Assembly (NCBI GenBank): GCA_025765595.1
Contig: JAIVFH010000176.1
Span: 1 to 55,857, forward strand
Source: Obelidium mucronatum
Taxonomy: Eukaryota; Chytridiomycota; Chytridiomycetes; Chytridiales; Chytriomycetaceae
Length of the DNA: 55,857 nucleotides
Direction: 5' to 3'
Both the position numbers and the translations under genes were made by a program. The notes under the pieces were generated by a model. It saw only the letters and a list, made by a program, of their open reading frames with translations. It searched no databases and was not told where the DNA came from. Numbering within the stretch: position 1 is the first letter of the stretch; the number at the start of each line of letters is the position of its first letter. Below are positions 21,356 to 32,760 of the stretch, piece by piece.

Positions 21356-24300
21356 TCATGCCTTCCACCGCGTTCCATCCACAAAAGGCACCTCCGCCAT
21401 GTTGTTCAACAGCACACGACCCCCTTTTGAAAAGCTGTGTTCTTTGCCCTTGTGATCCACGTGGACCCCGCAAGAATCCAATGCTACACAAGCCGCCCGA
21501 ACCACTGCAATATCATCCCAACCACTAGCGCCGTCCAGCAACAGCATTTTGTTTCGAATCAGTGTAATGATCGAAACGTACTTGTTGAACTTGTTACGCA
21601 ACGACGCTTGAGACCTCCACGACGCCCCCCAGCGCTTTTCAACGTCCTTTAGCGCAGGTCGACAGTCATCACCAACGAAAACCAGGGCATACACGTCAAA
21701 TGTGCCACCAAGCTCTTTTAGTCCCGGAAGCAGGACAGTGGGCACTGTTGCTGGCTTTGATCCCCCAAATACACAAGCGAGTGAAAAACCGTCTTCAAAC
21801 TGAATGCTGTAATTGGGATGTATGTCTTTTTTCGAGACAGGAGCAGCCGGGGTCCGTGCGGGGATGTCCTTTTTCGAGACAGGAGCAGCAGGTGTCGGTG
21901 CGGGTGGCGGTGTTGGCGAATAGAGGATAGGGGCGGCGGCTGGAACAGGCGGAGCGTGGTTTATTTGACATTGATTGAAACGAAACTGTTGTTGCTGTTG
22001 GAACTGTTGCTGCTGTTGTTGAAACTGCTGCTGTTGTTGTTGAAACTGCTGCTGTTGTTGAAATAATAGCATTTGTTGTTGCTGGAGTTCTACAAACTGC
22101 CGCTGCGATCGGCACACTTCTTGGTGTTGGTTAGCCAAGAGCGAGGCCAGCATCATTTCGATACTTGGGGACAACGTTGGCGGGGATGTTGGCCCACTAC
22201 TGCTGGAAGCAACGGCAGCAGACGAAACAGTATCGACCACAGCGGAAATCGCGGGAACAGGCGAAGTAAGCGGAGCCACGTCAGAAGCAGAGGTGTTGGT
22301 AGCCGCGATCTGGAAAAACAATTGAATAAATGTGCCAAAAAAACAACAGAAGTTACCAAGTAAATTCGCTTGACGTCGGCAAGAAGCGCCACAAACTCCG
22401 AAGACTTGAATTCACTGCGTTGGAGCAGCCAATGGTCCTGACTGATGACGCCTCGATGCAAGAGTGCTGCAATCCCACAAAACAGCACTCTTGCATACAT
22501 GTCGAACGAATCCAAGATTCCCTTCAGAGTCTCTGTGCCGTTTGCGAAGCCTTCATCCCGCCGCGCAAGCTTGTCCTTCAACAACTTCAATGGAAGTTGG
22601 GGAAAGGCCTGAGCAACCAGCGATGGCGGAACAGCACCCGAAAGCCAGAGCGGCTTATACTCGGATTCGACATGGCAGCCTGCAACTCCCTTCACCGCTG
22701 CCGGGGTAAAGTCAGCGAAATAGTGGATATCAGCTGTATCCCGCTTCTTTTTCCCGTTGGTGTCGGGAGCATCATTCCACCCCATTCTCTTGGCGTGGTC
22801 CAACGGCACGTTCTTTTCGAGAAGGCGTGGAATGATCTCCCGACGGTAGCGGTGGAGGAGGTTGTTGTTGGTGTAAAGACCCAACGCAGTATGGCAATCG
22901 CGCATACCGTGCCGAGCTGCCGTGTCTCCCATTGCCTCCGTAGCGGAAGCGCCGCGAAAGAGCTTAAAGTCTTTGCACGCGGCAAGGCCTACAGGTCAAG
23001 AAGGTACAGTCAGTAAACAAGAATAAACACAGAGACAATGCACCTTCATGGAACGGAGGCAACGGTTCTCCAAGCACCGTATGGACCACGAACTTGCTGA
23101 CTGCAATGGACAATACCATGCACAGCTCCGGGTCCATGTTTGGTGCTACATCCAAATACTGTCGATTGGATCCACCAACCTTCGCAAACAAGGCCGAATT
23201 CTTGGTGTTGTTATTCACCAAGCACAAGACTTCGACCTTGTTCTCTGGAGCGCCGTGCTGAAGAGACAGATTCAAAAATCTCGTCCCCATTTGCACATCA
23301 TTGGCCTCCCTAAAGATGTGGGACCGGTTGGCAGTGGCAGCCAACGAGGATTCCATCGCAAGAGCCCTAAAACCGCCGCCGCCAAGCCAGTTGCAATTCC
23401 AATAAAACTTGGATATTGCAACCCGATCTGAATTGGAGAGCTTCTTGTCGTGCTTTCCTTTCTGGACATTAAGGTCCTTGGCAGCAAAGTACTTGGCCGA
23501 GTCAAGGTTGACTTCAGCCACGGCGGTGGACAGGGACTGAGGCTTCTCGTCAAGGGAGCAACTGTGAAGCGACTGGAAAAGCCTCACGATCAAGCAGAAG
23601 ACTGTTTTGAACATGTCAACACCGCCTGCTTTGTTCCCTCGATCGCCATCAGCTACAGCGACTCCTTTGTTCGTCTGCTTTGGTTGGATAGCGTAATGCT
23701 CAATGAAAGCAATGCCTATTAATGTTGTTTAATGGGATATTTGTCACTCACTAAATTGAAGCGATTTGACGTACCGTGAATGTCAGCCGGAGTTTTCATG
23801 TACTGTTGCATGAGATCCCGCCTCTCACTTAGTTCCTTTAGCTGGAGCGACGCCATGCTTGCCTCAAGCCACGAGTCTTCCGCCTCGTCATCAGCTCCCA
23901 GCGATTCGACAAAGAATCCGTTGACGTCCAGCGGAATCTCGCCATAATCTGCAAGGAAGCGGTCCTTGGACTCCTCGAATCGTTGGCGAGATGTCGCCAC
24001 CTCACAATCCAATAAGGCAATGACAGCCTCCATATACACTGGATACAGCCCAAGAACTCGCTGATAGTTCTTGTAATTGGATTGCGAGGTATTAGTCAGC
24101 ATCTTGTGCATGGCACTGGCGTTAGAGGTGAGCTTGCTCAGCTCGGCTGCACTCATGTCTCGGGCCGCACGCCTTGTAAGTCCGTCAACCAAGCCCGCGA
24201 ATCCCGCAATTCCATGCAGGAAATCAATCACGGTATGGAGATCCCACCCGCGCTCTTTCATCGGCACTAATAACAACCATAAGCCTATGAGAGGTTAAAG

Positions 24301-24966
24301 CTCAAAAAACAACTCACCAATCCGAATCACAAGTGCGTGTTGAGCTTCCCGCAAATCGAATCGAAGCTGATCTTCAACTTGATCAGTTTTTGGTCGAATT
24401 GTGATTTGGGGATTGCCCTTGTAAAGCAGATACGGATGGAGGGAGCTCCGGATGACCAACGGCTGCGTTGGGATACCGTCCCTTTTCTTTTGCCGCGCTA
24501 CAGCTTTGTACACCTTCCCTTTCACGTTGGAATCGCGATTAGTCGCTAGCCCATCTCCATCAGCAAGGCAGTTCTCAGCAAGATTGGACTGCTGAGAACT
24601 GGGATCGAGGCGGGCAGCTGGGATGGGCAATAACTGACAAGGCGGGAGTGGGGTTGGCAAAACCGATGAAGAGGATGGCGGGAGAAGCGGGAGCGGCGTG
24701 TTTCCCAGCTTTTGGCGGAGAGGCGTGTGTGTTGTGGTTGAGGACGATGCGGATAGCGATTCTCGTCGCTGCTGAGGCTGACGAATAGGAACACCTTTAC
24801 GAACAGGACAATTGACAGGCATAGACGGAACTGAGCGAGGGGACAGCCGGGCGCACGGGTTTCCAATCACCGTGGGGGTTTTATACGAGACCACATCGGC
24901 AAGTCGAAGCCGCTTCGACGCCGGCTCGTCAAAATCTGAATAGAAAAGAGCGAGAGTTAACGTCAA
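21356..24966 (-). mobile_element. Crypton-like tyrosine-recombinase element with GCR1_C-type DNA-binding domain
   Basis: One spliced gene fills the element: exons 24,966-24,318, 24,266-23,775, 23,715-23,044, 22,988-22,357 and 22,309-21,356. All phases agree and sum to 1133 codons. The N-terminal ~200 residues are Ser/Pro-rich, followed by a helical region (YPVYMEAVIALLDCEVATS) like a SAM-type DNA-binding domain. The recombinase part contains HIFREANDVQMGTRF (candidate Arg I), LLHRYRREIIPRLLEKNVP (HxxR box) and, 25 residues after the His, KRMGWN (the H/W position), then IHYF as a candidate for the nucleophilic Tyr. The C-terminus has a poly-Gln run and ALKDVEKRWGASWR, then NKFNKY and IRNKM, the GCR1_C pattern. 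No ATG starts the first exon (TTG at 24,966), so the true start may be upstream. It looks intact and could be recent. Ends were not determined. Confidence 0.7.
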
Positions 24967-25779
24967 TCATGAGATTGGAGTGGAAATGAAGGGGGGGTGA
25001 ATCAACCACGGTATTCCATATTTGTCACGAGAGAAAAAAACGAAAAGAGCAGTATTGAAACCAATTTGATACTACACAATATCCATCACGGTTGGGAGGG
25101 AAAGGAAAGGAAGCAGAAGAAAGGAATGTGGAACGGTGCAAGGAAAAAATAAAAATGCGCTCACAAGGTATCGGTGACCTTGCAAACAAACTTCGCTTCA
25201 TCGCGAAACCTCCAGCTTCGTGGTCTATTCATTGGTTGGAAGCGTTTTTGATTTAGAAACGGATTTTAACCAATGCATATAAGAAGGATTCCCAGCAAGA
25301 TACCATTCTCCTTGCCAGAATACCCGTACGATGCTGGCGGCACCTCTGCCATCTTGAGAATCGACGGCGTGGTTGCTGCAGAGTTCTGAGGGTAATTTTA
25401 ATCAGTGTTGCTTGGTCCATACTATGCGCAGCAACCTGATTGTCGCCCGTCTCGATTCCAAATTACGTCTGTGATATATAAACGTACATTAGATACTTGT
25501 GCAAGTAAGTTAAGAGAGCGTGGGTGAAGAGAAAATGAGGTGGTGGGGGTGAGTGAAGCAGTGCTGAATCATGTCAAACGAGTACTCGCACTCGCATATC
25601 CCTTTCTTGGTATGGAATGTCTCCGGGCTACATAAATACTGTGTAAAGATGGTCCAGACGCGGTGGTACTCGCTCAGGTGGTCAGATGGAGAGGGGGGAA
25701 TGGTACCTCTCGCAGTGCTGGATTGGTAATTTTTGAAGAAAAATTTCTCAACTCGGTTTGTAGAAAATTTTCGTTGAAG
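24967..25779. other. No gene recognised
   Basis: AT-biased stretch between the Crypton-like gene and tRNA-Leu. Part of it may be the 5' region of the element. No RNA gene or conserved protein was seen. Confidence 0.4.
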
Positions 25780-25862
25780 GGGCAGGCGTCGTATTAGGTC
25801 TAAGGCGCTGCACTCAAGTTGCAGTCTAGTAATAGGCGTGGGTTCGAATCCCACTCTGCTCA
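25780..25862 (+). tRNA. tRNA-Leu (CAA)
   Basis: 83-nt class II tRNA. Acceptor gggcagg/tctgctc, anticodon loop ctCAAgt in stem ctgca/tgcag, variable arm ctagtaatag and T arm gtgggttcgaatcccac. No intron, although CAA-Leu tRNAs often carry one in fungi. Confidence 0.93.
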
Positions 25863-25954
25863 TCGCTTTTAGCGGCTTTGTGCTCCGTCTTTGTGCTCAG
25901 CTTGGCACATAAGCTCACGTTAGAGATTGGAAAAGGCTGAAGCGGACGAGAAAA

Positions 25955-26028
25955 AGGGCCCCACCGGGAATTGAACCCGGGGCCTCTCGCACCCAAAGCG
26001 AGAATCATACTACTAGACCATAGGGCCC
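25955..26028 (-). tRNA. tRNA-Pro (TGG)
   Basis: 74 nt. Acceptor gggccct/ggggccc, A box tggtctagtagtatg, anticodon loop ttTGGgt in stem ctcgc/gcgag, and T arm ccgggttcaattcccgg. It sits 93 bp from tRNA-Leu on the opposite strand, tail to tail. Confidence 0.94.
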
Positions 26029-27240
26029 TACATTTATTCAAAAACTGGTACTAAAGTTAATGCTCCTTGTGTTTCATCCTGCTGTCTGGAGTCAAACAGC
26101 TACTTCAGGAAACTGTTGATGGTTGAATATTCCTGCTCATGTAAAATCCAACCAGCATCAGCACTACAAACAGTATACAACATCAGGAAGGACTATCAGT
26201 GAGCAAAAATCAAGGGAATAAGCCACATGCATGACAGATTCTTACCTATTGAAACAAAACAAGGCAAGTAACTGCAGAGAGAGTTTTACTTTACCTGACT
26301 TTTGAAAAGTGATGAATACATTCAAGTTTTCTATTAACTACTGAGTGGCCTCAGGATATATCTACAAAATAAGAGTTTAGATATAGATGACAGTATCTTC
26401 CTTACTGGTGTTTCTGAATCAACATGAATGATGGCAAGTCCCACCTGAGCTGCCACTTCACTGCAAAAATCAATACTGGGATAGCAATAAGGTGCAAAAG
26501 GACAGGGTTAGGTCGGGGCTGGCGTTCCTCACATCTTTGGGGGTTTCCCTGAGCCCCGAGGGGCAACCCTTGGGGCTATGGCTTACCTCTGGAGTTGTGT
26601 GCATTTTTGTCAACTTTTTCTTTTATTCTTTTGATAAATTAAATAAAGCAAAAATAATAAAAATTAAGAAGAGAACTGGCAAGCTACCCACAAACTGTCA
26701 TTATGAAGCCTGTAAGTCATGATTTTTTCACTAAAAAGTTACTCATATTAACCATTTTTGCATACAAGGGAGCGTGGGGTTTGCGGGGTGTGGTTTGAGC
26801 TGACCCCTGCCCTGAACCCTGGAGCATTGGGGCAGGGGTACCCCCACCCTGTTCTCACCTTAGATAGCAACAACTTGTGCCACTCCTTTTTTGATTCCGT
26901 GTTCATTCTTTGCAACAACCTCTTTTGTTGCTCTGGCTGCACATGCCCATCGGAATGTACTCCATTGGAAGAGCACATAGTTTTGACACATACTCTAAGT
27001 TCAGTTCCAAATAAATGATATTCTGCACCGTATTGATACTTGAGATCAAACTTTGACTTAAATGTGGCCAACCACAGAATCAAGCCATGACAGATAATAA
27101 TAATACCAGTGATGTTGAGCATCATCGCAAAAATTTCCTTAGGCTTTTTGAGCCAGAAGGGGAGCCTGAGCTGAGGGTGCAAATTGAGAGTAGATGTAGT
27201 GGGGAAAATAAAAGGCTACTCTATTGTTCATCTTCACTAA
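26029..27240. other. No gene recognised; probably transposon debris outside the palindrome
   Basis: Contains GC-rich patches (near 26,540 and 26,770-26,860) and a 144-aa minus frame (26,748-27,182) with an isolated hydrophobic run (MMLNITGIIIICHGLILWL). No family is recognised. The partner of this stretch, if the inverted repeat continues, would lie beyond the right edge of the window, so the outer palindrome boundary cannot be placed. Confidence 0.35.
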
Positions 27241-27824
27241 AATGTCTGTTGGTAAATTACCACCAATTAAGGTGCACAAATGGCAACTTTCTTTGTTGAC
27301 CAAGATGGTTGCCAGATTTGCAACTAATTTAGTCCAGGTTTATGCCAGGAGTACAATGGTAAACAGTTGCCACTTTAGACCTCTAAAATGCCCATTTTTT
27401 ATCTTAAATTTTGTCATGAAAGTCCAGCCACCAACTTTGGTGCAAAAGCACCATCAAAACTCACAGAGAATTTTCGACAAAGATAAAGTAAAGAAATGCA
27501 TTGCCTTCAATGGGACAAAGTAGAAATAAAGGATTCAAAAAAGACTCCACTGGGGATTGAGCCATGAACCACATGAATAGCATCCGCATCATTGACAACT
27601 CCACTATATAGTATACAAACACCAGTAGAATGCAAATTATTAAATTCAATATTTATTTAACAATTTACGTACTGTACAACAGCTCAGATCCAAATTTAAG
27701 AGGGTACCTAAGCAACTAATTTGGTAGGCTTCTTTACAAAACATAAACACACTTGCATAAAATAGACACAAGGTAATAAAACAGGTGGGACTTTTGGTCA
27801 ACCAACTGCCCCAACCGCCCCACA

Positions 27825-28115
27825 GCTGCAACCCGTTACGAATAACAGCGATTTTGAGGCTGGGGAGGAAACGGGGTCAAGATGCACAAAGCGCAAGTCC
27901 ACCCCGCCCCGTCTGCGATCCACCAAAGTCAAACGTTCAAGCGCAAGCACCCAGAAAGCGACCACCCCTGGCTGCAACGCGTTACGAATAACGGCAATTT
28001 TGGGGCCGGGGAGGAAACGGGGTCAAGATGCACAAAGCGCAAGTCCACCCCGCCCCGTCTGCGATCCAACAAAGTCAAACATTCAAGTGCAAGCACCCGG
28101 AAAGCGACTGTCCTG
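27825..28115. repeat. GC-rich ~146-bp tandem repeat, two units (left arm)
   Basis: Units starting at 27,825 and 27,971 share ctgcaac-cgttacgaataac, ggggaggaaacggggtcaag, atgcacaaagcgcaagtcca, ccccgccccgtctgcgatcc and aaagtcaaac-ttcaag-gcaagcaccc with a few changes. They stand out as GC-rich in an AT-rich arm. They encode no protein I recognise and may be part of a structured element. Mirrored at 54,983-55,273. Confidence 0.85.
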
Positions 28116-29744
28116 AGGCGGCAGGCAGCGTTTGGGATCAAATTGGGTAGCCAAGCCTCTTAGATTGCAAAGCTGCCCACCGTCTGCGATTGATATGGGT
28201 AGCTACTCCGTCTCAATCGCAAACACATCCAGGGCAGTCCAGTTCTGTTATAAACTAAAGCAGATGGTTAGCAGAGTAAATAATTAACAGTTTAGTTACG
28301 GCAATAGAGACGTTCCTCCAAGGTCTTCTGCAATCAAATATCCAGAGAAAAACACCAATGAACTGAGAGAGAGATGTTCCATAGCTTCACAGCCTATCTA
28401 GCTGTGTTTGTTTCAAAGGGTGGTAAGTTTCAACTTTCTACATTTGATACTCTGGTTCTGCTAATGGGATCAAATGCTCACAATAGACCTAAACTCCCAA
28501 ATTAACTTTAGACTGCCAAAAAGGGGGCCAAAGGATTTCATGCTTCTTTTAAGCTGGTTTGTGTCTACCTTTTGTCTGTTCTCTGCTTTTGCTCTGCCGT
28601 CTCATTCCTTTATTTTGGTTCTCTAGCTTTGACGTGCTGCCCCAAAGCAAGCAAGCACTAAAATGTTGATATTAGGGAAACAGTTGTATCTCAGGTTTGA
28701 GTGAGCAGGGGTAATTCCCACCCTGTGCTAGCCTGCCTATGCAAAACATTTTTAGCTATAATATCTGATTTCACCAATAAATTTTGCATATCTGCTCCTT
28801 CAATTAATTTTCAACCGAGTAAAAACAAACCCACACTTGAACCACACTGCAAAATAACAGCAAAAGAGATATTTGGCTCCTAACCAGTTGTATTGCCATT
28901 TTTGGCAGCAGACAATCATTTGAGCCAGAACTGGCTTCAACATTCCTTCTGCTGCCATGCGGTATTTTTACCTAAATTATTCCTTTGTTGCTGGTTCAGT
29001 GCCAAAGATCTGTCTTGGTGCAATTACCTGACTTTGCCACATTTTTATAACATTAGCATTTTTATGTAAATTTTTTCTTTTCCCCTTTTTATGCCATTTT
29101 CCCTCCTTCGTCATAGGGTATCTCCAAAAGTTGCCAACCATTCAACGCTGACCTTGGTTTGTCAAATTTTCAAAATTTTCAAAAGCAATTTTTTGCGATG
29201 ATTGACTGTTGTTTGGAAATGTGTTTCAAATTGATGTTGCGCATTGACTGTTGTCTGGAAGTGTGTTTCAAATTTACACTGAGCTTCAGCCAGAAACAAT
29301 GTTGGGTTTTCCTTCCAGAAATCCACCAGCCATGGAAGTCTTTCAACTCCAAATGTGAGAAACACTGGCATTTAATAAGGGCAATCCTAATGTTGATGTT
29401 AAAAATGCTCAGCTATTAGAAAAAGAGAGAGGAGGAGGAAAATGGCGCAGGTTGACTGTGGACCAGTTCGAAATGGTCACAGGGCCAGTCCAAATAAGAT
29501 AGAAAATCTGACAAAGAAAAGAAATAAACTAAGTATTCTGCATCTGACATAACGCAAAAATCTGTTGAATAAATAGCCATTGAGTCAACTATCTCACTTC
29601 AAGATGGCTCTGATTTTTCAGAATGTGCTCTTAATGACTTCCGTTAGAAAAGCTACCTGCTGTCCAACATACCCACTCCCATATTCCCCACCATTCTTCA
29701 GTTTATTTTGTTTTGCTTATGTTGTGCAATAGGTAGAAGTTAAA

Positions 29745-32249
29745 TTGGGTGGAAGCAACACCCATTGTGGAGAGTCGTTGTGTAAACCAACGGAAAGAAG
29801 TATTTTAGAGCCGTTTATAGTCAAGATGACATACACACTCAAACACCTGAGAGAAGTTTCCTTGGAGGGATGTCATGAGATCAACCCCCGTGGCAACTGG
29901 GACGCAAACAAAATCCACGTGGCAACATGCTGGGAAAACGAATGCCCACAACGCCAAGAGAGCTCCTGCACAGTGGAATGGTGCGGTGAAATACAAAAGG
30001 AACAAACAGAAACAAAAGGGTCCTACAAAGTTACCTTCGCACGCGCAAACAAACCAAATGTAGGTACTGAAGAAATTGAAATGGACATATGGACAACCGA
30101 AAGGACACCCCAAGAAGAAATTGTAATGGAGCTGAACAACTCTGAACATCCATCCACCAAGAAAAACCTACCATGGAAAGCGTGGGAGTATGGCAACAGC
30201 ATTGAAGATGGAATGAAAAGAGCTAAGAAATTCTTCACATGCAAAGACAAACAAACACTTGAGGCAATTGGAACAAGAATTGAAAACACACCAACATATG
30301 ATGCCATTTACACAGATGGATCACTTAAGACCATTGATGGAATTCCTAGTATTGCAGGATCAGTCTACGTAAGGGAAGGAGCCAGCAACGGCAGACAAGC
30401 CAACTTCAAACTGGAAGGATGGGCAAACTCAACCAACCCGGAACACATAGCAATGAACACAGCACTCCTAGGATGTGGAAAGCATCAAAACACTATCAAC
30501 ATTGATAACATGGCCGTTATTGGAACATACGAAAGACTAAAAGAACTCAACTTCAACATACACCCTAGAGAACTGAACAAGAAAGCCAACGTAATGTCGA
30601 CAGCAATTACCTGTGAAATAATGAAAGAAAGAAGAAGAGAAGGAATAACACAACTTCCAGAAGTCAAACACGTAAAGGGACACAGTGGAGAAATAGGAAA
30701 TGAGCAAGCTGACAGGGACGCCAATGGGGGACACACAGCGCCAATGCTCACCCAAAATATGCATGCACAATCCAACGTCCAATTCATACTCAAAGCAGAT
30801 GGAAATCTTATTGAAGGAGCATACCGAAACAACCTAAAAGAAATCACAAGGATAGCGGCACACCTGGAATGGGTCGAGCAACCCAAACACAAACACATCA
30901 AAGAGCTCCAAGACAAAATAGACCTAGGACTCACATTCACTGTTGTCCAATGTGGGCACAAAGTAACATCACTCTTCACCAGTGAGAAACACAGCCATTA
31001 CAGAAAGTACCTGATTAACTCGATGCATAGACAACTACCAACCCAAAAAGAAATGAGAAGAAGACACCAAGATCTATACCCAGATGGATGCTGCCGGGTA
31101 TGTCTGTCTGACGAAGAAGAAACCAATGAACACTTATGGAACTGCACAGCAATGCAAGAAATCAGGGAAGAAATCATGTCCAACTTCATCAACTCACTGA
31201 GTAAAACAATCAATGAGGAATGCCAAAAAGAAGACAAACAAGATCCCCAACAACCAACCAGCATGGAAGGGGAGATTGAACCAATACTGATTGGGAAAAC
31301 AGAAAAGGAACACAACCTGACACAAGAAGAAATTAAACAGAAAATGAACAAGTGGTTTAGAAACTGGATGGGACAACCAGTGACTCAGCAAACAGATGAA
31401 GAAACAGACCTCATAAACAATGAAACAGACAGATTCTCATTTGAACACGTAGCAGGGTATGGACTAATTCCTAAAGTAACCCAAGACTGCATTAAAAAAT
31501 GTGGCGTTCAGAAAACAGAAACTACCAGAAGAATCATCATCCAGGCATGGAAAGAACTGAGATACCAAGTGAAGGAGAAGATATGGAAATACCGAAATGA
31601 GAAAACAATTGAATTTGAAATTGCCTGTGGAATCACAGAGAAGGCCAAGAACAAGAGGAAGGAAAAAACAACCAAAAAGGAAGGACCAAGGAACAAAACA
31701 GAAACCAAAGAAATAAGAACAACCAAAAACACGAAAATTAAAAAAGAGACAATATGTCAACTATGCAAAGGGGCCATGAACCCAACTGGAAACCACGAAT
31801 GCTCCGGGAGGATGGGAAGGATCAAAAAAGCAATCAAAATCCTCATTGAAGACAGAAAAGGCACTAAAAAAATACAACCTGGATGGACAACCACCTCCAG
31901 CAAATACATGAGCGCCTACACCAAGAATGAGGAATTTGAATACCAACCTAAGCAAAACCAGGAACCAAGAAAAGATACAGAAACAAATGAGGAACAGAAG
32001 TCAAAAGAAAATATTGACAAAACTAAAGGAGATAAAGAACGAAGCCTAAAAAGGAAATTAGAGGAACTTGAAGAATATGAGGACCGAGTCTTCAGAGACC
32101 TGAGAAAAGGAAGGATCACCCTGGAAGGGATCAGAGAAGGAATAGAAATGGAAAGGAAAAGACTTGAAATACCAGAGAATGAGGAAAACGAAGAAACAAC
32201 AGCCGTGCAAGAGGGAATGAACCCCAGGGCAGGTGCAAGCTGCACCTAG
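29745..32249 (+). CDS. LINE ORF2 C-terminal part: RNase H, zinc knuckle and coiled-coil tail
   Basis: The frame is open for 834 codons, but the first 27 lie in flanking DNA. The element part starts at the ATG at 29,826 (MTYTLKHLREVS). An RNase H domain spans about residues 185-330: AIYTDGSLK (first Asp), NPEHIAMNTAL (Glu), INIDNMAV (third acid) and VKGHSGEIGNEQAD (last Asp with the HSGxxGNExAD signature). A zf-RVT-type finger CCRVCLSDEEETNEHLWNC follows near 450, then a second CxxC-x8-HxC knuckle (ICQLCKGAMNPTGNHEC) and a Lys/Glu-rich coiled coil. No reverse transcriptase or endonuclease is present. The frame is intact because the insertion is young. It is unlikely to be expressed as a useful protein. 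Confidence 0.8.
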   Translation: MGGSNTHCGESLCKPTERSILEPFIVKMTYTLKHLREVSLEGCHEINPRGNWDANKIHVATCWENECPQRQESSCTVEWCGEIQKEQTETKGSYKVTFARANKPNVGTEEIEMDIWTTERTPQEEIVMELNNSEHPSTKKNLPWKAWEYGNSIEDGMKRAKKFFTCKDKQTLEAIGTRIENTPTYDAIYTDGSLKTIDGIPSIAGSVYVREGASNGRQANFKLEGWANSTNPEHIAMNTALLGCGKHQNTINIDNMAVIGTYERLKELNFNIHPRELNKKANVMSTAITCEIMKERRREGITQLPEVKHVKGHSGEIGNEQADRDANGGHTAPMLTQNMHAQSNVQFILKADGNLIEGAYRNNLKEITRIAAHLEWVEQPKHKHIKELQDKIDLGLTFTVVQCGHKVTSLFTSEKHSHYRKYLINSMHRQLPTQKEMRRRHQDLYPDGCCRVCLSDEEETNEHLWNCTAMQEIREEIMSNFINSLSKTINEECQKEDKQDPQQPTSMEGEIEPILIGKTEKEHNLTQEEIKQKMNKWFRNWMGQPVTQQTDEETDLINNETDRFSFEHVAGYGLIPKVTQDCIKKCGVQKTETTRRIIIQAWKELRYQVKEKIWKYRNEKTIEFEIACGITEKAKNKRKEKTTKKEGPRNKTETKEIRTTKNTKIKKETICQLCKGAMNPTGNHECSGRMGRIKKAIKILIEDRKGTKKIQPGWTTTSSKYMSAYTKNEEFEYQPKQNQEPRKDTETNEEQKSKENIDKTKGDKERSLKRKLEELEEYEDRVFRDLRKGRITLEGIREGIEMERKRLEIPENEENEETTAVQEGMNPRAGASCT

Positions 32250-32512
32250 CATCAAATACCTTAGGGGCAGTTGCGCCCCCCTAGGAGGAAATCAAGAGCC
32301 AAGTCAAAACTGCGGGGATTGAGGAGGATGAAGGGAGGGAGGAAGAGTTTGGGATTGCAAGTCGGGGTCGTCGTGTTGGTAGGCGGGAGGTCTGCAAGGG
32401 AATAGAGTAAATGGGGCCGGGCCTTGTTAAACCGTTTTAAGAAATTGGAGGGGGAGTAACAGTTCGACAAAGTGTTTATTACAAAATACAGCTCATGTTA
32501 TTTAAAAAAAAA
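29825..32512 (+). mobile_element. 5'-truncated LINE (non-LTR retrotransposon) copy with poly-A tail
   Basis: The 2,688-bp insertion is flanked by identical 18-bp direct repeats agagccgtttatagtcaa (29,807-29,824 and 32,513-32,530), a target-site duplication. It ends in an A run (about 32,502-32,512) preceded by gtgtttattacaaaatacag, the same 3' end as the older LINE copies in both arms. It is absent from the right arm, so it inserted after the arms formed. The reverse transcriptase part is missing, which fits 5' truncation during target-primed reverse transcription. Confidence 0.9.
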
Positions 32513-32760
32513 AGAGCCGTTTATAGTCAATATTTATTCACATTTATTACTTTGTTTTATCGTTATTGAAAAGTTGAATAAATTGTCAGTTGTTGGCCAT
32601 CGAAGCAAACATGTTTATAACAATCAAACCTATCTACCAGCACAACTTACTTCGGATCGTTCGTATCTGCACATACTTAACTCCCTGAAACCAGTCACCT
32701 GCCGGGTTTTGTAAAAAAACAGCAAACAATTTAGAAATTGTAGGAAGCAAACTTTTGGGA

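Larger units (their letters stand above)
28670..32758. other. Left-arm-specific block (4,089 bp), replaces 383 bp of the right arm
   Basis: Arm homology stops after aaaatgttga at 28,669 and resumes at agtgtgctcaatagatctg (32,761). The right arm instead has 53,536-53,918. The block holds the young LINE copy (29,825-32,512). Between 28,670 and 29,806 lies AT-rich sequence with an imperfect ~60-bp tandem repeat (gattgactgttgt-tggaa, tgtgtttcaaatt) at 29,196-29,275 and no gene I recognise. Because both arms have unrelated sequence at this point, either one arm was replaced or each suffered a separate event. Confidence 0.85.

Noticed and set aside
21960..22080. Short repeat array near 22 kb as a CRISPR-like array
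   Set aside because: It is a CAG/CAA-type codon run encoding poly-Gln within the Crypton-like protein. There are no spacers, and the organism is eukaryotic.
27540..27605. Possible tRNA T-arm (tggctcaatccccagtgg on the minus strand)
   Set aside because: No A box or cloverleaf can be built around it in either arm.
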